The notes: generated by a model from the letters alone, not told the origin. Numbered from the stretch's first letter, positions 52,809-62,479 are shown. The stretch is DNA of 64,000 nucleotides from CAVYUC01 sp963783085 (GCA_963783085.1 CAWAMJ010000008.1:531455-595454), one strand, 5' to 3'. Numbers and translations: made by a program.

Positions 52809-53393
52809 ATGAGACCCTACAAATTCATTACAACATTAGCATTCTTATTTCTTTATTTTATAGGTTACAGCCAGAATGACGTGGTTGTGGCAACGGATAA
52901 AAATCTGGAAGATGCAAATTTCGATGCATACAAAACATTCACGTTCGCCGATCATATTTCCGATACCGGCAACAACGAGTATTTCAGCGATAACGGAACG
53001 GTGAAAGCAACGATCCGGAATGAAGTGAAAGGTGAGTTGGAAGCGCTCGGTTATGAATATGTTGAAAATGATGCCGATTTGCTGGTGAACTTCCGGATCT
53101 TGGAGAAACCGGTTGAATATGTTGGCTGGATAGACAATTATGCGGACGATAACTACTGGGGAAAATTCAGTTTAAGCGCCCGGACAAGGGAACCCGACGA
53201 TAAAAAGGTATATCATCTCGATAAAGGAACGCTGCTGATTCAGATGGCAGACCTGGATAAAGATATCGTGGTTTGGTCGGGATATGCCAGCGGCATTGTG
53301 GATTACGCCAACCTTGACAACGACAAAGGAAAAATTGACATTGCTGTCGAGAAAATCTTTGATGAGTATAATTTTTCCGCCGCAATGAAATAG
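52809..53393 (+). CDS. DUF4136 domain protein, exported
   Basis: The protein has 194 residues from the ATG at 52809 (a TTG nine bases earlier is less likely). It has a signal peptide (about 1-21). The DUF4136 pattern runs from DANFDAYKTFTF through IRNEVKGELEALGYEYVENDADLLVNF to IDIAVEKIFDEY. Family members are often lipoproteins; this one has no lipobox Cys. The function is unknown. It is convergent with the GH3 gene, and the two share a strong terminator hairpin. Confidence 0.8.
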   Translation: MRPYKFITTLAFLFLYFIGYSQNDVVVATDKNLEDANFDAYKTFTFADHISDTGNNEYFSDNGTVKATIRNEVKGELEALGYEYVENDADLLVNFRILEKPVEYVGWIDNYADDNYWGKFSLSARTREPDDKKVYHLDKGTLLIQMADLDKDIVVWSGYASGIVDYANLDNDKGKIDIAVEKIFDEYNFSAAMK

Positions 53394-53403
53394 GCTGGAT
53401 TGT

Positions 53404-53441
53404 AAAAAGGCTGCAGGTTTAAAACCTGCAGCCTTTTTTTT
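53404..53441. terminator. Bidirectional intrinsic terminator
   Basis: A 17-bp near-perfect inverted repeat centred at 53421 (core GGCTGCAGG / CCTGCAGCC) is flanked by A and T runs on either side. It can stop both the DUF4136 gene (plus) and the GH3 gene (minus). Confidence 0.9.
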
Positions 53442-53456
53442 ATTTCCCTGGTTAAA

Positions 53457-56072
53457 TTATTCATCAACTTCCACGGTAACACCGGTAAGGTTCAGCCGTT
53501 TTGAAACGGCTCCGGAAGCCGGTGAAACAGGTTGCCCGCCGCCCACAGAAACCATAAACCATCCGTTTTCAATAATTCTTTTTTCATCTTTTCCAATCAT
53601 CGAAAACTGACGTGGTTCCAGAGTAAACTCGACGAACTTCGATTCGCCGGGCTGCAAATGAATTCGTTTAAAACCTTCCAGTTGCACAATTGGGCGTGGT
53701 GTTGATGCTTCTTCATCTTTTAAATAAAGTTGTACCACTTCGTCGCCCCCGGTATTGCCGGTGTTGGTAACCTTCACTTTCACATTTACCGGTTCTCCGG
53801 TCCGCGCTTTTTTAGGCAGTTTCAAATCGGAATATTCAAACGTGGTATAGCTCAAACCGTATCCGAACGGATACAGTGGTTCGCCGGTAAAATACCGGTA
53901 CGTCCGGTTGGTCATGTCGTATTCTTCGAAAGGCGGCAACTGATCAACAGACTTGTAATAGGTAACCGGCAAACGTCCGGCAGGATTATAATCGCCGAAT
54001 AAAACGTCGGCAACAGCATTTCCACCTTCCTGTCCGGGGTAACCGGCAGTAATAATTGCATCCATATTTTGACTGGCCTGGTTAATTGCCAGGGCGCTGC
54101 CATTCAGCAAAACCAAAACCATTGGTTTCCCGGTTTTTTCGATAGCCATCATTAAATCGCGCTGTGTTTTTGGCAACTTTAAATGAGTGCGATCGCCGCC
54201 GGCGAAACCATCTACCTGAATGGGCATCTCTTCGCCTTCCAACCTCTGCGAAAGACCAAGTACCAGCACCACTGCGTCAGCCTGACTTGCCAGGTCCACA
54301 GCCTCCTGCTGCATATCCGGGTCGGGCATTGTCCATAACAGTTTGGCATCGCCATCACCAAACCAGTTTTTGTATTCATACACAAACCTGTACTTTTTCC
54401 CTGCCTCCAAATCCACTGACTTTTCGCTGTGGAATGCATGATGTTCCGTGTTGTGCGATAATATTTTTTCTCCTTCGAACCAAACTTCCAACGTTGGCAT
54501 ACCCCAACTTCCAATGTGGTAAGTACCGGAAACCGGTGGCACCAGATAACCGCTCCAGCGAATGCTAAAATCGTCATCAGGTAATTTTGGGGAAGGAGAA
54601 CCGGCCTCCCAGTAAAAATCGATGTTTTTATCGACGCGTACAAAAGTGGGCTCGCCGTGGAGTTTGGCATTGGCGAAATATTCACCGGTTACTCCCCGCT
54701 TTCCGTCGGCAGTCATTAAATATTCCGAAGGAATCGGTTTCAGGTTATGAATTCCTTCCGCCAAATCTGCTCCTTCGGCATACAGAATTTCGGTATTTTT
54801 CAGTTTTGATTTCAAGCCTGCCAAAACCGTCACCGGATTTTTTGGAATCCCGTTGTAGTTTCCCAGCAGCGCTTCCCAGTTATCGGCATTGGGGCCAAGT
54901 ACCGCCAGTTTTTTTATGTTTTTGGAAAGCGGCAATGTTTTATTTTCATTTTTCAGAAGGACGATGCTTTCCTGTGCCGCCTTGAGCGCGAGCCGGTCGT
55001 TTTCTGCAGATGCATTCACACTGAACGGAATTTGCGCATAAGGAACTTCTTCCTCCGAATCGAACATTCCAAGTTTAAACCTCGCTTTGAAAAGTCGTTT
55101 CACAGCCACGTCCAGATCTTCTTCCTTAATAATACCGCGTTGGTATGCTTCCTTCAGGTGCGGATAAGTATTTCCGCAGTTGAGATCGGTTCCTGTTTTT
55201 ACCGCAATTGCTGCGGCTTCGGCTGCATCTTTCGAAAAATCCTGGTATTTGTAAAAATCGGAAACTGCCCAGCAGTCGGAAACCATGTATCCGTCAAATC
55301 CCCATTCATTGCGCAAAATGTTTTGCAGAATCGGATTCGCACAGCACGGGTAATCGCGAAACTGATTGTAAGCTCCCATCACCGAATAAACGCCGCCGTC
55401 CACAACCAGCTCGCGAAAAGCAGGCAGATAAGTTTCGCGCAAATCGCGTTCGCTCACCTTTGCATTGAACTGGTGCCGCAGGGGCTCGGGCCCCGAATGA
55501 ACCGCAAAATGTTTGGCTGTGGCAACCACTTTCAAATATTTTGGGTCGTTGCCCTGCAAACCTTTCACAAACTGTAATCCCATTTCCCCCGTCAGGTAAG
55601 GGTCCTCGCCATAAGTTTCGTGTCCCCTTCCCCACCGCGGATCTCGAAAGATGTTAATATTCGGCGACCAAAAGGTAAGCCCCTGATAAATTCCCCGTTT
55701 TCCGCGGCGGACAAACTCGTGATGCTTTGCCCTTGCTTCATCTGAAATGGCGGTTGCAACGCTGTACATCAAATCTTTGTCCCACGATCCTGCAATGGTT
55801 ATCGACTGCGGAAAAACAGTGGCATAACCGGCGCGCGCCACACCGTGTAAGCTTTCGTTCCACCAGTTGTATTCCGGCACATTCAACCGCTCAATTGCGG
55901 GTGCGGTATAAACCATCTGGTCAATTTTTTCGTCCACTGTCATTTGCGACACCAGCAAATCAACGCGCTCGTCAATCGGAAGATCGGAATTAAGGAATTC
56001 AAAATTCACCTCCTGCGCATTCAATGACACACTAATAAAAACTAAACTGATTAATAAAAAAGCTTTTCCCAT
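53457..56072 (-). CDS. GH3 glycosidase (beta-glucosidase/xylosidase type) with PA14 insert
   Basis: The 871-residue protein has a signal peptide (about 1-19). Residues about 30-340 are the GH3 barrel with NWWNESLHGVAR, RWGRGHETYGEDPYL, TAKHFAVHSGPE and the nucleophile Asp266 in GYMVSDCWAV. Residues about 360-700 are the second GH3 domain, interrupted by a PA14 domain (about 460-590, GVTGEYFANAKLHGEP to YEYKNWFGDGDAKLLW). The C-terminal fibronectin-like domain has the block VKVTNTGNTGGDEVVQLY. The entry NWWNESLHG is typical of the beta-xylosidase/glucosidase group. It is a single-gene unit far from the PUL, so a link to the same glycan is not shown. Confidence 0.92.
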   Translation of the reverse strand: MGKAFLLISLVFISVSLNAQEVNFEFLNSDLPIDERVDLLVSQMTVDEKIDQMVYTAPAIERLNVPEYNWWNESLHGVARAGYATVFPQSITIAGSWDKDLMYSVATAISDEARAKHHEFVRRGKRGIYQGLTFWSPNINIFRDPRWGRGHETYGEDPYLTGEMGLQFVKGLQGNDPKYLKVVATAKHFAVHSGPEPLRHQFNAKVSERDLRETYLPAFRELVVDGGVYSVMGAYNQFRDYPCCANPILQNILRNEWGFDGYMVSDCWAVSDFYKYQDFSKDAAEAAAIAVKTGTDLNCGNTYPHLKEAYQRGIIKEEDLDVAVKRLFKARFKLGMFDSEEEVPYAQIPFSVNASAENDRLALKAAQESIVLLKNENKTLPLSKNIKKLAVLGPNADNWEALLGNYNGIPKNPVTVLAGLKSKLKNTEILYAEGADLAEGIHNLKPIPSEYLMTADGKRGVTGEYFANAKLHGEPTFVRVDKNIDFYWEAGSPSPKLPDDDFSIRWSGYLVPPVSGTYHIGSWGMPTLEVWFEGEKILSHNTEHHAFHSEKSVDLEAGKKYRFVYEYKNWFGDGDAKLLWTMPDPDMQQEAVDLASQADAVVLVLGLSQRLEGEEMPIQVDGFAGGDRTHLKLPKTQRDLMMAIEKTGKPMVLVLLNGSALAINQASQNMDAIITAGYPGQEGGNAVADVLFGDYNPAGRLPVTYYKSVDQLPPFEEYDMTNRTYRYFTGEPLYPFGYGLSYTTFEYSDLKLPKKARTGEPVNVKVKVTNTGNTGGDEVVQLYLKDEEASTPRPIVQLEGFKRIHLQPGESKFVEFTLEPRQFSMIGKDEKRIIENGWFMVSVGGGQPVSPASGAVSKRLNLTGVTVEVDE

Positions 56073-56141
56073 GGTTTTGATTAATTTACTGTTCTGTTCT
56101 GGTATGGTAAAAATAATAAAGTTTCCAATTCCATTTTATAT

Positions 56142-56149
56142 TACTTTTG
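56142..56149 (+). promoter_or_regulatory. -7 promoter box upstream of the cysteine-cluster protein gene
   Basis: TACTTTTG is an exact match to TAnnTTTG, 25 bp before the start codon at 56175. No clear TTTG lies at the -33 position. Confidence 0.45.
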
Positions 56150-56174
56150 ACGGAAAATAAGCGAAAGATTTAGC

Positions 56175-56735
56175 ATGTACCAAAAATACAAGGATTTCTT
56201 TAAAGAATACGATGATATCAGAAATGAAACTGATGCAGTATGCCGCGATCTCGAAAAAAAGCACAGGCCTCACCTTGCCTGCAAAAAAGGTTGTGACTTG
56301 TGTTGCATGGATTACAGCATTTTTCCGGTGGAATTTTATGCCATTCTGCAGGGATTAAAAACCGGGAAATTTCATTCCGATGATGTTTACGCGGAATGCG
56401 ATCCCAACGAAATGTCCTGCATATTTCTGAGAAACCATGCTTGTACCATCTACAACTTGCGGCCAATGATTTGCAGAACGCACGGGCTGCCGCTTCTTTA
56501 TGCCAACGATGACGGGGAATGGGAGCTTTCAACCTGCGAACTGAATTTCAAAAATTTCAATTTTGATGAATTTTCTGCCGAAAATACATTCGCTCAGGAT
56601 AAATTCAACAGCAAACTTTTCGTTTTGAACAAACATTTTGTTGCAGAATTTAAAGAAGAAAATTACGCTGAATTTGATTTAATTCCTTTGAAAAAGTTAT
56701 TGCAATATTTTATTAAAAACACACAACATGAATAG
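56175..56735 (+). CDS. YkgJ-family cysteine cluster protein
   Basis: The 186-residue cytoplasmic protein has the family cluster C-x3-C-x2-C-C (Cys36, 40, 43, 44) and later Cys residues in SCIFLRNHACTIYNLRPMICRTH. These are thought to bind iron-sulfur or zinc. The function is not established. It overlaps the next gene by 8 bp (ATGAATAG), so the two are translated together. Confidence 0.85.
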   Translation: MYQKYKDFFKEYDDIRNETDAVCRDLEKKHRPHLACKKGCDLCCMDYSIFPVEFYAILQGLKTGKFHSDDVYAECDPNEMSCIFLRNHACTIYNLRPMICRTHGLPLLYANDDGEWELSTCELNFKNFNFDEFSAENTFAQDKFNSKLFVLNKHFVAEFKEENYAEFDLIPLKKLLQYFIKNTQHE

Positions 56736-57498
56736 TTTATCACTTTTTAACCTTCAGGGAAAAACGGCATTAATTACCGGTTCCGGCGGTGGAATTGGTT
56801 TTGCTTTGGCCGAGGGATTGGCAGGCGCCGGGGCAAAAATCATCCTGAACGGGCGAAACCCATCCAGGCTTGATGAAGCCAAAAACAAGATCAGGAAACA
56901 GGGGGTGGAAGTTACAACCATGACTTTTGATGTAACCAAATCGGACGAAGTAAAAAAAGCCATTCATAAATTTGAAGAAGATGCCGGCCCTATCGACATT
57001 CTGATTAACAATGCCGGTATCAACATCCGTGGCCCGTTTGAGGATTTTGACGAAAGCGACTGGAAAAAAATACTGGACATCAATATTAACGGCGCCATGG
57101 TGGTTTCGCAGGTAGTAGCGCCATTTATGATTAAAAGGAATGCCGGAAAAATTATAAACATCTGCTCGATGCAGAGTGAACTGGGACGCCCATCAATTGT
57201 ACCGTACACCGTTTCAAAAGGCGGAATAAAAATGCTCACAAAAGCTTTGTGTGCTGAATGGGCAAAATACAATATTCAGGTGAACGGAATAGGACCTGGT
57301 TATTTTGAAACGGAACTTACCAAACCATTAAAAGATGATCCGGAGTTCGACAAATGGCTGCGCAACCGCACCCCGTCGCAACGCTGGGGCAATCCGAGAG
57401 AATTAATCGGCGCTGCTGTATTTCTTGCGTCGCAGGCAGGCGATTACGTGAACGGCCATATTTTATATGTTGATGGCGGTCTTCTGGCGACCGTTTAA
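56728..57498 (+). CDS. idnO: SDR oxidoreductase, gluconate 5-dehydrogenase-like
   Basis: The 256-residue short-chain dehydrogenase has the cofactor motif TGSGGGIG (17-24), the NNAG block and the active residues in Tyr160-x3-Lys164. The block NICSMQSELGR (about 144-154) and the end HILYVDGG are nearly the same as in E. coli gluconate 5-dehydrogenase, which reduces 5-ketogluconate to gluconate. Other substrates of the group, such as keto-deoxyuronate reduction by KduD, are possible. It could supply another entry to the Entner-Doudoroff route, although it is far from the uronate cluster. Confidence 0.78.
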   Translation: MNSLSLFNLQGKTALITGSGGGIGFALAEGLAGAGAKIILNGRNPSRLDEAKNKIRKQGVEVTTMTFDVTKSDEVKKAIHKFEEDAGPIDILINNAGINIRGPFEDFDESDWKKILDININGAMVVSQVVAPFMIKRNAGKIINICSMQSELGRPSIVPYTVSKGGIKMLTKALCAEWAKYNIQVNGIGPGYFETELTKPLKDDPEFDKWLRNRTPSQRWGNPRELIGAAVFLASQAGDYVNGHILYVDGGLLATV

Positions 57499-57549
57499 AC
57501 TTTACAATTAACAACTTGTTCTCATTTTAAACCTATTAATTCAAACGAA

Positions 57550-57969
57550 ATGAAGAAGTTGTTTTTATTCATCATTGCAATCACGCTGTTTGCACAAGTG
57601 TTTGCACAAAAAGAAACAAAAATGGCAGATAATTCAAATAAACTTGCAGTACTCTGGACCAGCGGCGATCCGGAAGTTGCTGAGAAAATGGGATTTATGT
57701 TTGCCCACAATGCCAAAACAAAAGGCTGGTTCGAAGAAGTTGTGGTAATTATTTGGGGGCCATCGGCAAAGCTTTTATCAGAAAATGAAATGTTGCAGGG
57801 GCATGTAAAAAAGATGCAGGAGGACGGCGTAAAATTTGAAGCATGCACGGCTTGTGCAAACATGTACAATGTTGCCGGTAAACTTGAAAAGCTGGGAATC
57901 GATGTAAAAGGAATGGGAAGTGTTTTATCTGATTATCTGAAGAGTGGCTGGCAAACCATCAGCATTTAA
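57550..57969 (+). CDS. Exported DsrE-like protein
   Basis: The 139-residue protein has a signal peptide (about 1-19). Residues 30-139 have the DsrE/DsrF fold pattern: KLAVLWTSGDPEVAEKMGF, VVVIIWGPSAKLL and FEACTACANMY with two Cys in CTAC. Cytoplasmic relatives take part in sulfur transfer; the role of secreted forms is unknown. It is a single gene behind idnO, followed by a terminator. Confidence 0.8.
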   Translation: MKKLFLFIIAITLFAQVFAQKETKMADNSNKLAVLWTSGDPEVAEKMGFMFAHNAKTKGWFEEVVVIIWGPSAKLLSENEMLQGHVKKMQEDGVKFEACTACANMYNVAGKLEKLGIDVKGMGSVLSDYLKSGWQTISI

Positions 57970-57977
57970 TACAAAAT

Positions 57978-58008
57978 AAAAAGCATCCGACAAAATGCGG
58001 ATGCTTTT
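57978..58008. terminator. Bidirectional intrinsic terminator
   Basis: An 11-bp stem (AAAAGCATCCG / CGGATGCTTTT) has an 8-nt loop, with A and T runs at its ends. It separates dsrE-like (plus) and the DUF2795 gene (minus). Confidence 0.85.
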
Positions 58009-58025
58009 ACTATTTAATTTCAGAA

Positions 58026-58247
58026 TCAATATTCGTCTTCGTTAAAAAAGAAATCATCTTTGCTCGGATAATCGGGCCAGATGTCTTCAATACTTTCATA
58101 AACTTCACCTTCATCTTCAATTTCCTGAAGGTTTTCAATTACTTCCAGCGGCGCACCTGAACGAATTGCGTAATCAATCAATTCGTCTTTTGTAGCGGGC
58201 CAGGGAGCGTCTTCCAATTTTGAGGCTAACTCGAGTGTCCAATACAT
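58026..58247 (-). CDS. DUF2795 domain small protein
   Basis: The protein has 73 residues. The block LEDAPWPATKDELIDYAIRS followed by GAPLEVIENLQEI is the DUF2795 pattern, and the tail is strongly acidic (EDEGEVYESIEDIWPDYP). This combination is common in Bacteroidota as a short stand-alone gene. The function is unknown. It is a single-gene unit. Confidence 0.82.
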   Translation of the reverse strand: MYWTLELASKLEDAPWPATKDELIDYAIRSGAPLEVIENLQEIEDEGEVYESIEDIWPDYPSKDDFFFNEDEY

Positions 58248-58340
58248 TTACTCAGTATTAAAGCGGTTAAGTACTTCTTTCAATTTGGCGCGAATATAAT
58301 AAAAAATTAATACGAACAACTATCCATCTCTTAATTTTTA

Positions 58341-58898
58341 TCACCTCTTCCAGGGGATTTCCTGCCTGCGTTCATCGTTGTTTATTTTACGTGCCAATAC
58401 AAACAATAAATCGGAAAGACGGTTTATGTATCTGATTATTTTTTTATCTACATGATTTCTTTCGGCAAATTCCAGTATCCTGCGTTCTGTGCGTCGGCAA
58501 ACGGTTCTGGCAACATGGCAATTTGCAGCTGCCGCAGCGCCTCCCGGCAAAATAAACTGTGTGAGTTCGGGTAAATTTTCTTCCAGTTCATCGATAGCTG
58601 TCTCCAGGAACAATATATTTTCTTCCGTTACAGCCAATTCTGCGGTTACCGGTTTCCCTTTTTCATCGGATGCGAGTTGTGAACCAATATTAAAAAGTTT
58701 GTTCTGAATTTCGCACAAAAGCCCGAATATATGTTCGGGTAACTTAAATGATTTTACAACTCCAATAACCGCATTCAGTTCGTCAACTGTTCCATAAGCT
58801 TCCAGCCGAACATCATACTTTTTCACCCGGTTGCCACCGACCAGGCTGGTGGTTCCATCGTCTCCCGTTTTGGTATATATTTTTGACTTTTTTCCCAT
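58341..58898 (-). CDS. Cob(I)alamin adenosyltransferase (PduO/MMAB type)
   Basis: The protein has 185 residues from the ATG at 58898 (a TTG at 58910 inside the previous gene's end is less likely). The ATP-binding entry IYTKTGDDGTTSLVGG and the blocks GTVDELNA, LPGGAAAAANCHVARTVCRRTER and YINRLSDLLFVLAR are complete for the family. It transfers adenosyl to cob(I)alamin in the cytoplasm. It starts 8 bp after the ABC ATPase gene stop, so the two are co-transcribed. Methylmalonyl-CoA mutase, a usual client, is not in this window. Confidence 0.92.
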   Translation of the reverse strand: MGKKSKIYTKTGDDGTTSLVGGNRVKKYDVRLEAYGTVDELNAVIGVVKSFKLPEHIFGLLCEIQNKLFNIGSQLASDEKGKPVTAELAVTEENILFLETAIDELEENLPELTQFILPGGAAAAANCHVARTVCRRTERRILEFAERNHVDKKIIRYINRLSDLLFVLARKINNDERRQEIPWKR

Positions 58899-58906
58899 AA
58901 AAGATA

Positions 58907-59608
58907 TCAATACACCGGATTTGGATTTAAATAATCAAATTCTACCTGACCATCTTTCAATTTAATAATACGGTGAGCGTGTTTTGCGATTTCCTCTTCA
59001 TGGGTTACCATGATTAACGTATTGCCTTTTTGGTGAATATCAGCAAAAAGCTTCATAATTTCTTCGGAAATTTTGGAATCGAGGTTTCCGGTGGGTTCGT
59101 CAGCAAGCAGCAGCGAAGGCTTATTTACCAGCGCCCGGGCTATAGCCACACGCTGGCGCTGTCCGCCTGAAAGTTCGTTGGGTTTATGTGCCATCCGATC
59201 CTCCAGGCCAACATCGGTTAATGTTTCTGTGGCCCTTGTTTTTCGCTCGTTTTTCCTGATTCCCGAATAGACCATCGGTAACATCACATTTTCGAGCGCC
59301 GAACTACGCGGAAGCAAGTTAAACACCTGAAACACAAACCCGATTTCAGCATTTCTGATTTCAGCAAGCTGGTTATCAGACAACCGGCTGACATCTTTCC
59401 CGTTTAGAATATATTTTCCGCTTGTTGGTGTGTCGAGGCAACCTACAATGTTCATCAACGTTGATTTGCCGGACCCCGATGCACCCATTATCGCCACATA
59501 TTCGCCTCTGTAAATACTAATTGATACGGAGCGGAGCGCCCTGACCACCTGGGTTCCCACCCGGTAATTTTTTACTATGGAATCCAGTTCAATAATTTTT
59601 TCTTTCAT
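58907..59608 (-). CDS. ABC transporter ATP-binding protein (MacB/LolD type)
   Basis: The 233-residue ATPase has Walker A GASGSGKST (42-50), a Q-loop in FVFQVFNLLP, the signature LSGGQRQR, Walker B LLLADEPTGNLDS and the switch His in VTHEEE. The sequence type is that of MacB/LolD ATPases, which work with FtsX-like permeases for export or lipoprotein release. No permease gene is next to it, so its partner must be elsewhere. The gap upstream (59609-59867) contains only a doubtful 84-codon frame. Confidence 0.9.
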   Translation of the reverse strand: MKEKIIELDSIVKNYRVGTQVVRALRSVSISIYRGEYVAIMGASGSGKSTLMNIVGCLDTPTSGKYILNGKDVSRLSDNQLAEIRNAEIGFVFQVFNLLPRSSALENVMLPMVYSGIRKNERKTRATETLTDVGLEDRMAHKPNELSGGQRQRVAIARALVNKPSLLLADEPTGNLDSKISEEIMKLFADIHQKGNTLIMVTHEEEIAKHAHRIIKLKDGQVEFDYLNPNPVY

Positions 59609-59867
59609 TTTTTACATTCGTTTTTATAAAAAATCAAGCGAATGCCTGATATATTTGCACAACCGTAAACCAGCATTCACTTTTTTCAGGTCATAATTCG
59701 TATTTTTCATATCGAGGCACCTCCAGTGAATAATTTCATTATTAAGTAGCAAAACGTGTGAATTAGTTATGTTGTTTTGTAACGGAATAATTTTACTTAA
59801 AAATAGCAATAATGACAGGTATTGAATCAAATTCCACTCATTATTTTCTGATTGAAATTCACGCACT

Positions 59868-60557
59868 TTAAAATCCATATTCGAGAATTGCTGTCAGCCG
59901 GGGCCCGGAGAACGATATTCGTGTATTTGCAACAGCATTTTCATTTTTGAATTTTCCTCCCAAATCAACAGAATAACCTCCTTTAAAAGCTACTTTATAA
60001 TCGGTAAAAACAGGCCACAAAAATTTTAATCCCGGATAAATGTAGGGTTTAATGGCGCTAAAATCCTGCTTGTCGCTGATATTTTCACCCCCTACCCTGA
60101 GTTCTTCGTTGTATCTCCATTTTGCAAAATGTGCGCCCGCAATTGCTTCTAAATATACCGTGTAACCGGAGTGTTTGCTAACAAGCAGTTCAAGTTGTAA
60201 CCCCAGGGAATGTGCTAAAATTATTTGATCGAAACTATACGAGCCGGAATAATCTTTCAGGCCGAACCTGGAACCTGTGGTATAAAAATTATAAGCCGGT
60301 CCTGCTGCAAATTTCTTCCCCCACCGGTTCAGAATATAGGCGCCATAACAAAAATAGGGTGGAAAATTGTTAATTTGTTCTGCTGTCAATGGAGAATTAC
60401 GCAGGACTTCTGCGTTTATTTCTTTCAAATCTTTTTCAGAATAAAAAGCAACGCCGCCCGAAATACCAACCTTATAATCCTTAAAATCTTTTTCCTGTGC
60501 CTTTAAAATGCCACATTCGATAACGAGTATCAGTAATATTAAAATTTTTTTGTACAT
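59868..60557 (-). CDS. Outer-membrane beta-barrel-like protein
   Basis: The 229-residue protein has a signal peptide (about 1-20). Many alternating hydrophobic and aromatic strands end in Phe (RLTAILEYGF), the usual C-terminal signature of outer-membrane barrels. The family is not recognised. It follows the lipoprotein gene by 16 bp and is probably co-transcribed with it; the pair may form one envelope unit. Confidence 0.7.
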   Translation of the reverse strand: MYKKILILLILVIECGILKAQEKDFKDYKVGISGGVAFYSEKDLKEINAEVLRNSPLTAEQINNFPPYFCYGAYILNRWGKKFAAGPAYNFYTTGSRFGLKDYSGSYSFDQIILAHSLGLQLELLVSKHSGYTVYLEAIAGAHFAKWRYNEELRVGGENISDKQDFSAIKPYIYPGLKFLWPVFTDYKVAFKGGYSVDLGGKFKNENAVANTRISFSGPRLTAILEYGF

Positions 60558-60573
60558 GACATTGCCAAATTGG

Positions 60574-62445
60574 TTATAACATGTTTAGGTCCAACTGCCG
60601 GCCGTTGCGTCCGATTAAATAATTACCGTGTAAAACAACATTGGAGCTGTTCAAATAAACTGTGTCTTTTATATTTTCGCCCGGCAACTGAATTAAATAA
60701 GATTCGCCGGATTCACTGCCGTTTTCTTTCTCATAAATAAGATTGTTGGTACCGGAATCGTAAAGAACAATAAAGCTGTTCGATATTTGCACAGTTTTTA
60801 TTCTTTGAAATGATGTTGCATCGCAGATTTCCAACTGATCACCAATGCGGACGATTACCTGGTTTATTTCAGTTGAAGAAAAATAAAAGTTTGTCAACAC
60901 AGCATATGGGACGGGTCCGGGATCGCCAACAAATTCCAGTTCGCTTCCCTTTATCCGGTAATATTTCATGATGGTGCCGGTCATATTGCCCGACCGGGAT
61001 GTCAGCACAAAATTTCCGTTGGGTGAAATATACCCCAGGCCGAGGTTTTCTTCAGTTTTTAATATCACTTTTTTATCCTGAAAATCGTAAAGTACCAGGT
61101 TCCAGTTTGACGCAGTAAACAGTATCCTGAAATCGGAAGAAACAGATATTGCGTAAATACCGGAAAGGCTTTGGTCGATTTGAGTTATATCTACAGCGCC
61201 CAAATTCTTAAAGCCATCAATTTCCCACATTGTCAGCTCATTATCAACGAGAGTGTAAACTATTTTCCCGTCCATTGACAAACGATAAGCCCTAAGTTCG
61301 GCCAGGCCAAAATCCAGGGAATCGAGTGCGCTGCGGGACTGATGATCAAACAGTACAATTTTATTCCCGTTGCTGTACAAGCTTTTGCTGGTTCCGGCAA
61401 CTGGTTTTGTAACTTCAAACGACGGAATTTTTTCACCCGAACCAACCACTACAGATGTTGCCGCAAGCATGCTAAAACTGTGATTTGAATTGTATGTTTT
61501 GGGCACGTATTGTATGTTGAACTGCTTGTTGCTGCCAAACGGCAATTTATCTACTGAAAACCTGGCGCCATCTTCATAAGAAATCCTCTTTTCGTTGCGT
61601 TCACTGTTCGATCCTTCATACAAACGGTAATAGTCGAGACGATCCGGATTTTGAGAGGGTTGCCAGCTGATTTCACCGCTGTAATTTTGAAAACCGGTCG
61701 CCTGCAAAGGTTCCAGCTCCTGGGTAAAGTAAACACCATTATTCCACCCACCATTCACATTTATCGAATAATACACGTTTTCACCCTCTAAATAATTCCC
61801 GTCAAAATAGTCGGTTTTATCTTGATCATTTATCTTGATCAATTCTTCTTTTGCATCGAAAAACGACACCTTTCTGAGCCGGTATTCTTCAAAGGAGGCA
61901 AATTTAAACTTTTCCCACTTGACCAATGTTCCGCCGGGCTTTGCTTCAACACCAGTAATTTTAACATCCGTTCGCGAAGTCCTGTCGATTACAACAGGCC
62001 ACACCAACTGGTATAAATATCCCTCTGCACCTACCCGATCGGCGATACTACCTGAACCGGATGAAACAAATACTTTAATTTCAAAACGATGGTTTCCTTC
62101 CCCGTAATTCTCTATATACAAATCCATTTCGAGCAGTTTCGACAAATCCTGTTGTTTTTGCGAAACCAATTCGCCGTCGAAGTAAAATTCAACCCAATGC
62201 AGTTTTGCAGCAGCCGCTTTAAACCGATACTTGATTTTTACCGATTCGAATAAATAGAGTGTATCTGTTGCTGGTTCCAATTCGATTTCGAGCAAAGGGG
62301 CATTATCCGATGGCTTTTCAACAAAACTTTCAGGAATATCAGAAGGTTGAAATTCACAGGCTCCTAAAAACAGGACAAACAGAATATAAATTATTTTGTT
62401 GTTTTGCCGGTCAAAACCGATTGCCGGAAGACTGTATTTTTTCAT
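60574..62445 (-). CDS. Surface or periplasmic lipoprotein with Ig/fibronectin-like and propeller-like domains
   Basis: The 623-residue protein has a lipobox (FLGAC, Cys30). Residues about 45-330 contain three or so Ig/fibronectin-like beta domains (VKIKYRFKAAAAKLHW, GEISWQPSQNPDRLDYYRLYEGS). Residues about 350-620 have repeated short blades like a WD40-type propeller (GKIVYTLVDNELTMWEIDG, SDFRILFTASNWNLVLYDFQD). The function is unknown; binding of a ligand or another protein is inferred. A TAGATTTG promoter box lies 34 bp upstream of its start. Confidence 0.7.
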   Translation of the reverse strand: MKKYSLPAIGFDRQNNKIIYILFVLFLGACEFQPSDIPESFVEKPSDNAPLLEIELEPATDTLYLFESVKIKYRFKAAAAKLHWVEFYFDGELVSQKQQDLSKLLEMDLYIENYGEGNHRFEIKVFVSSGSGSIADRVGAEGYLYQLVWPVVIDRTSRTDVKITGVEAKPGGTLVKWEKFKFASFEEYRLRKVSFFDAKEELIKINDQDKTDYFDGNYLEGENVYYSINVNGGWNNGVYFTQELEPLQATGFQNYSGEISWQPSQNPDRLDYYRLYEGSNSERNEKRISYEDGARFSVDKLPFGSNKQFNIQYVPKTYNSNHSFSMLAATSVVVGSGEKIPSFEVTKPVAGTSKSLYSNGNKIVLFDHQSRSALDSLDFGLAELRAYRLSMDGKIVYTLVDNELTMWEIDGFKNLGAVDITQIDQSLSGIYAISVSSDFRILFTASNWNLVLYDFQDKKVILKTEENLGLGYISPNGNFVLTSRSGNMTGTIMKYYRIKGSELEFVGDPGPVPYAVLTNFYFSSTEINQVIVRIGDQLEICDATSFQRIKTVQISNSFIVLYDSGTNNLIYEKENGSESGESYLIQLPGENIKDTVYLNSSNVVLHGNYLIGRNGRQLDLNML

Positions 62446-62479
62446 ATCGGAAAAGGTTCGGTTTCAAAAAAATATGCTG

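Noticed and set aside
59624..59878. 84-codon open frame between the barrel gene and the ABC ATPase
   Set aside because: No recognisable family, overlaps the end of the barrel gene, low-complexity Leu/Asn-rich translation.
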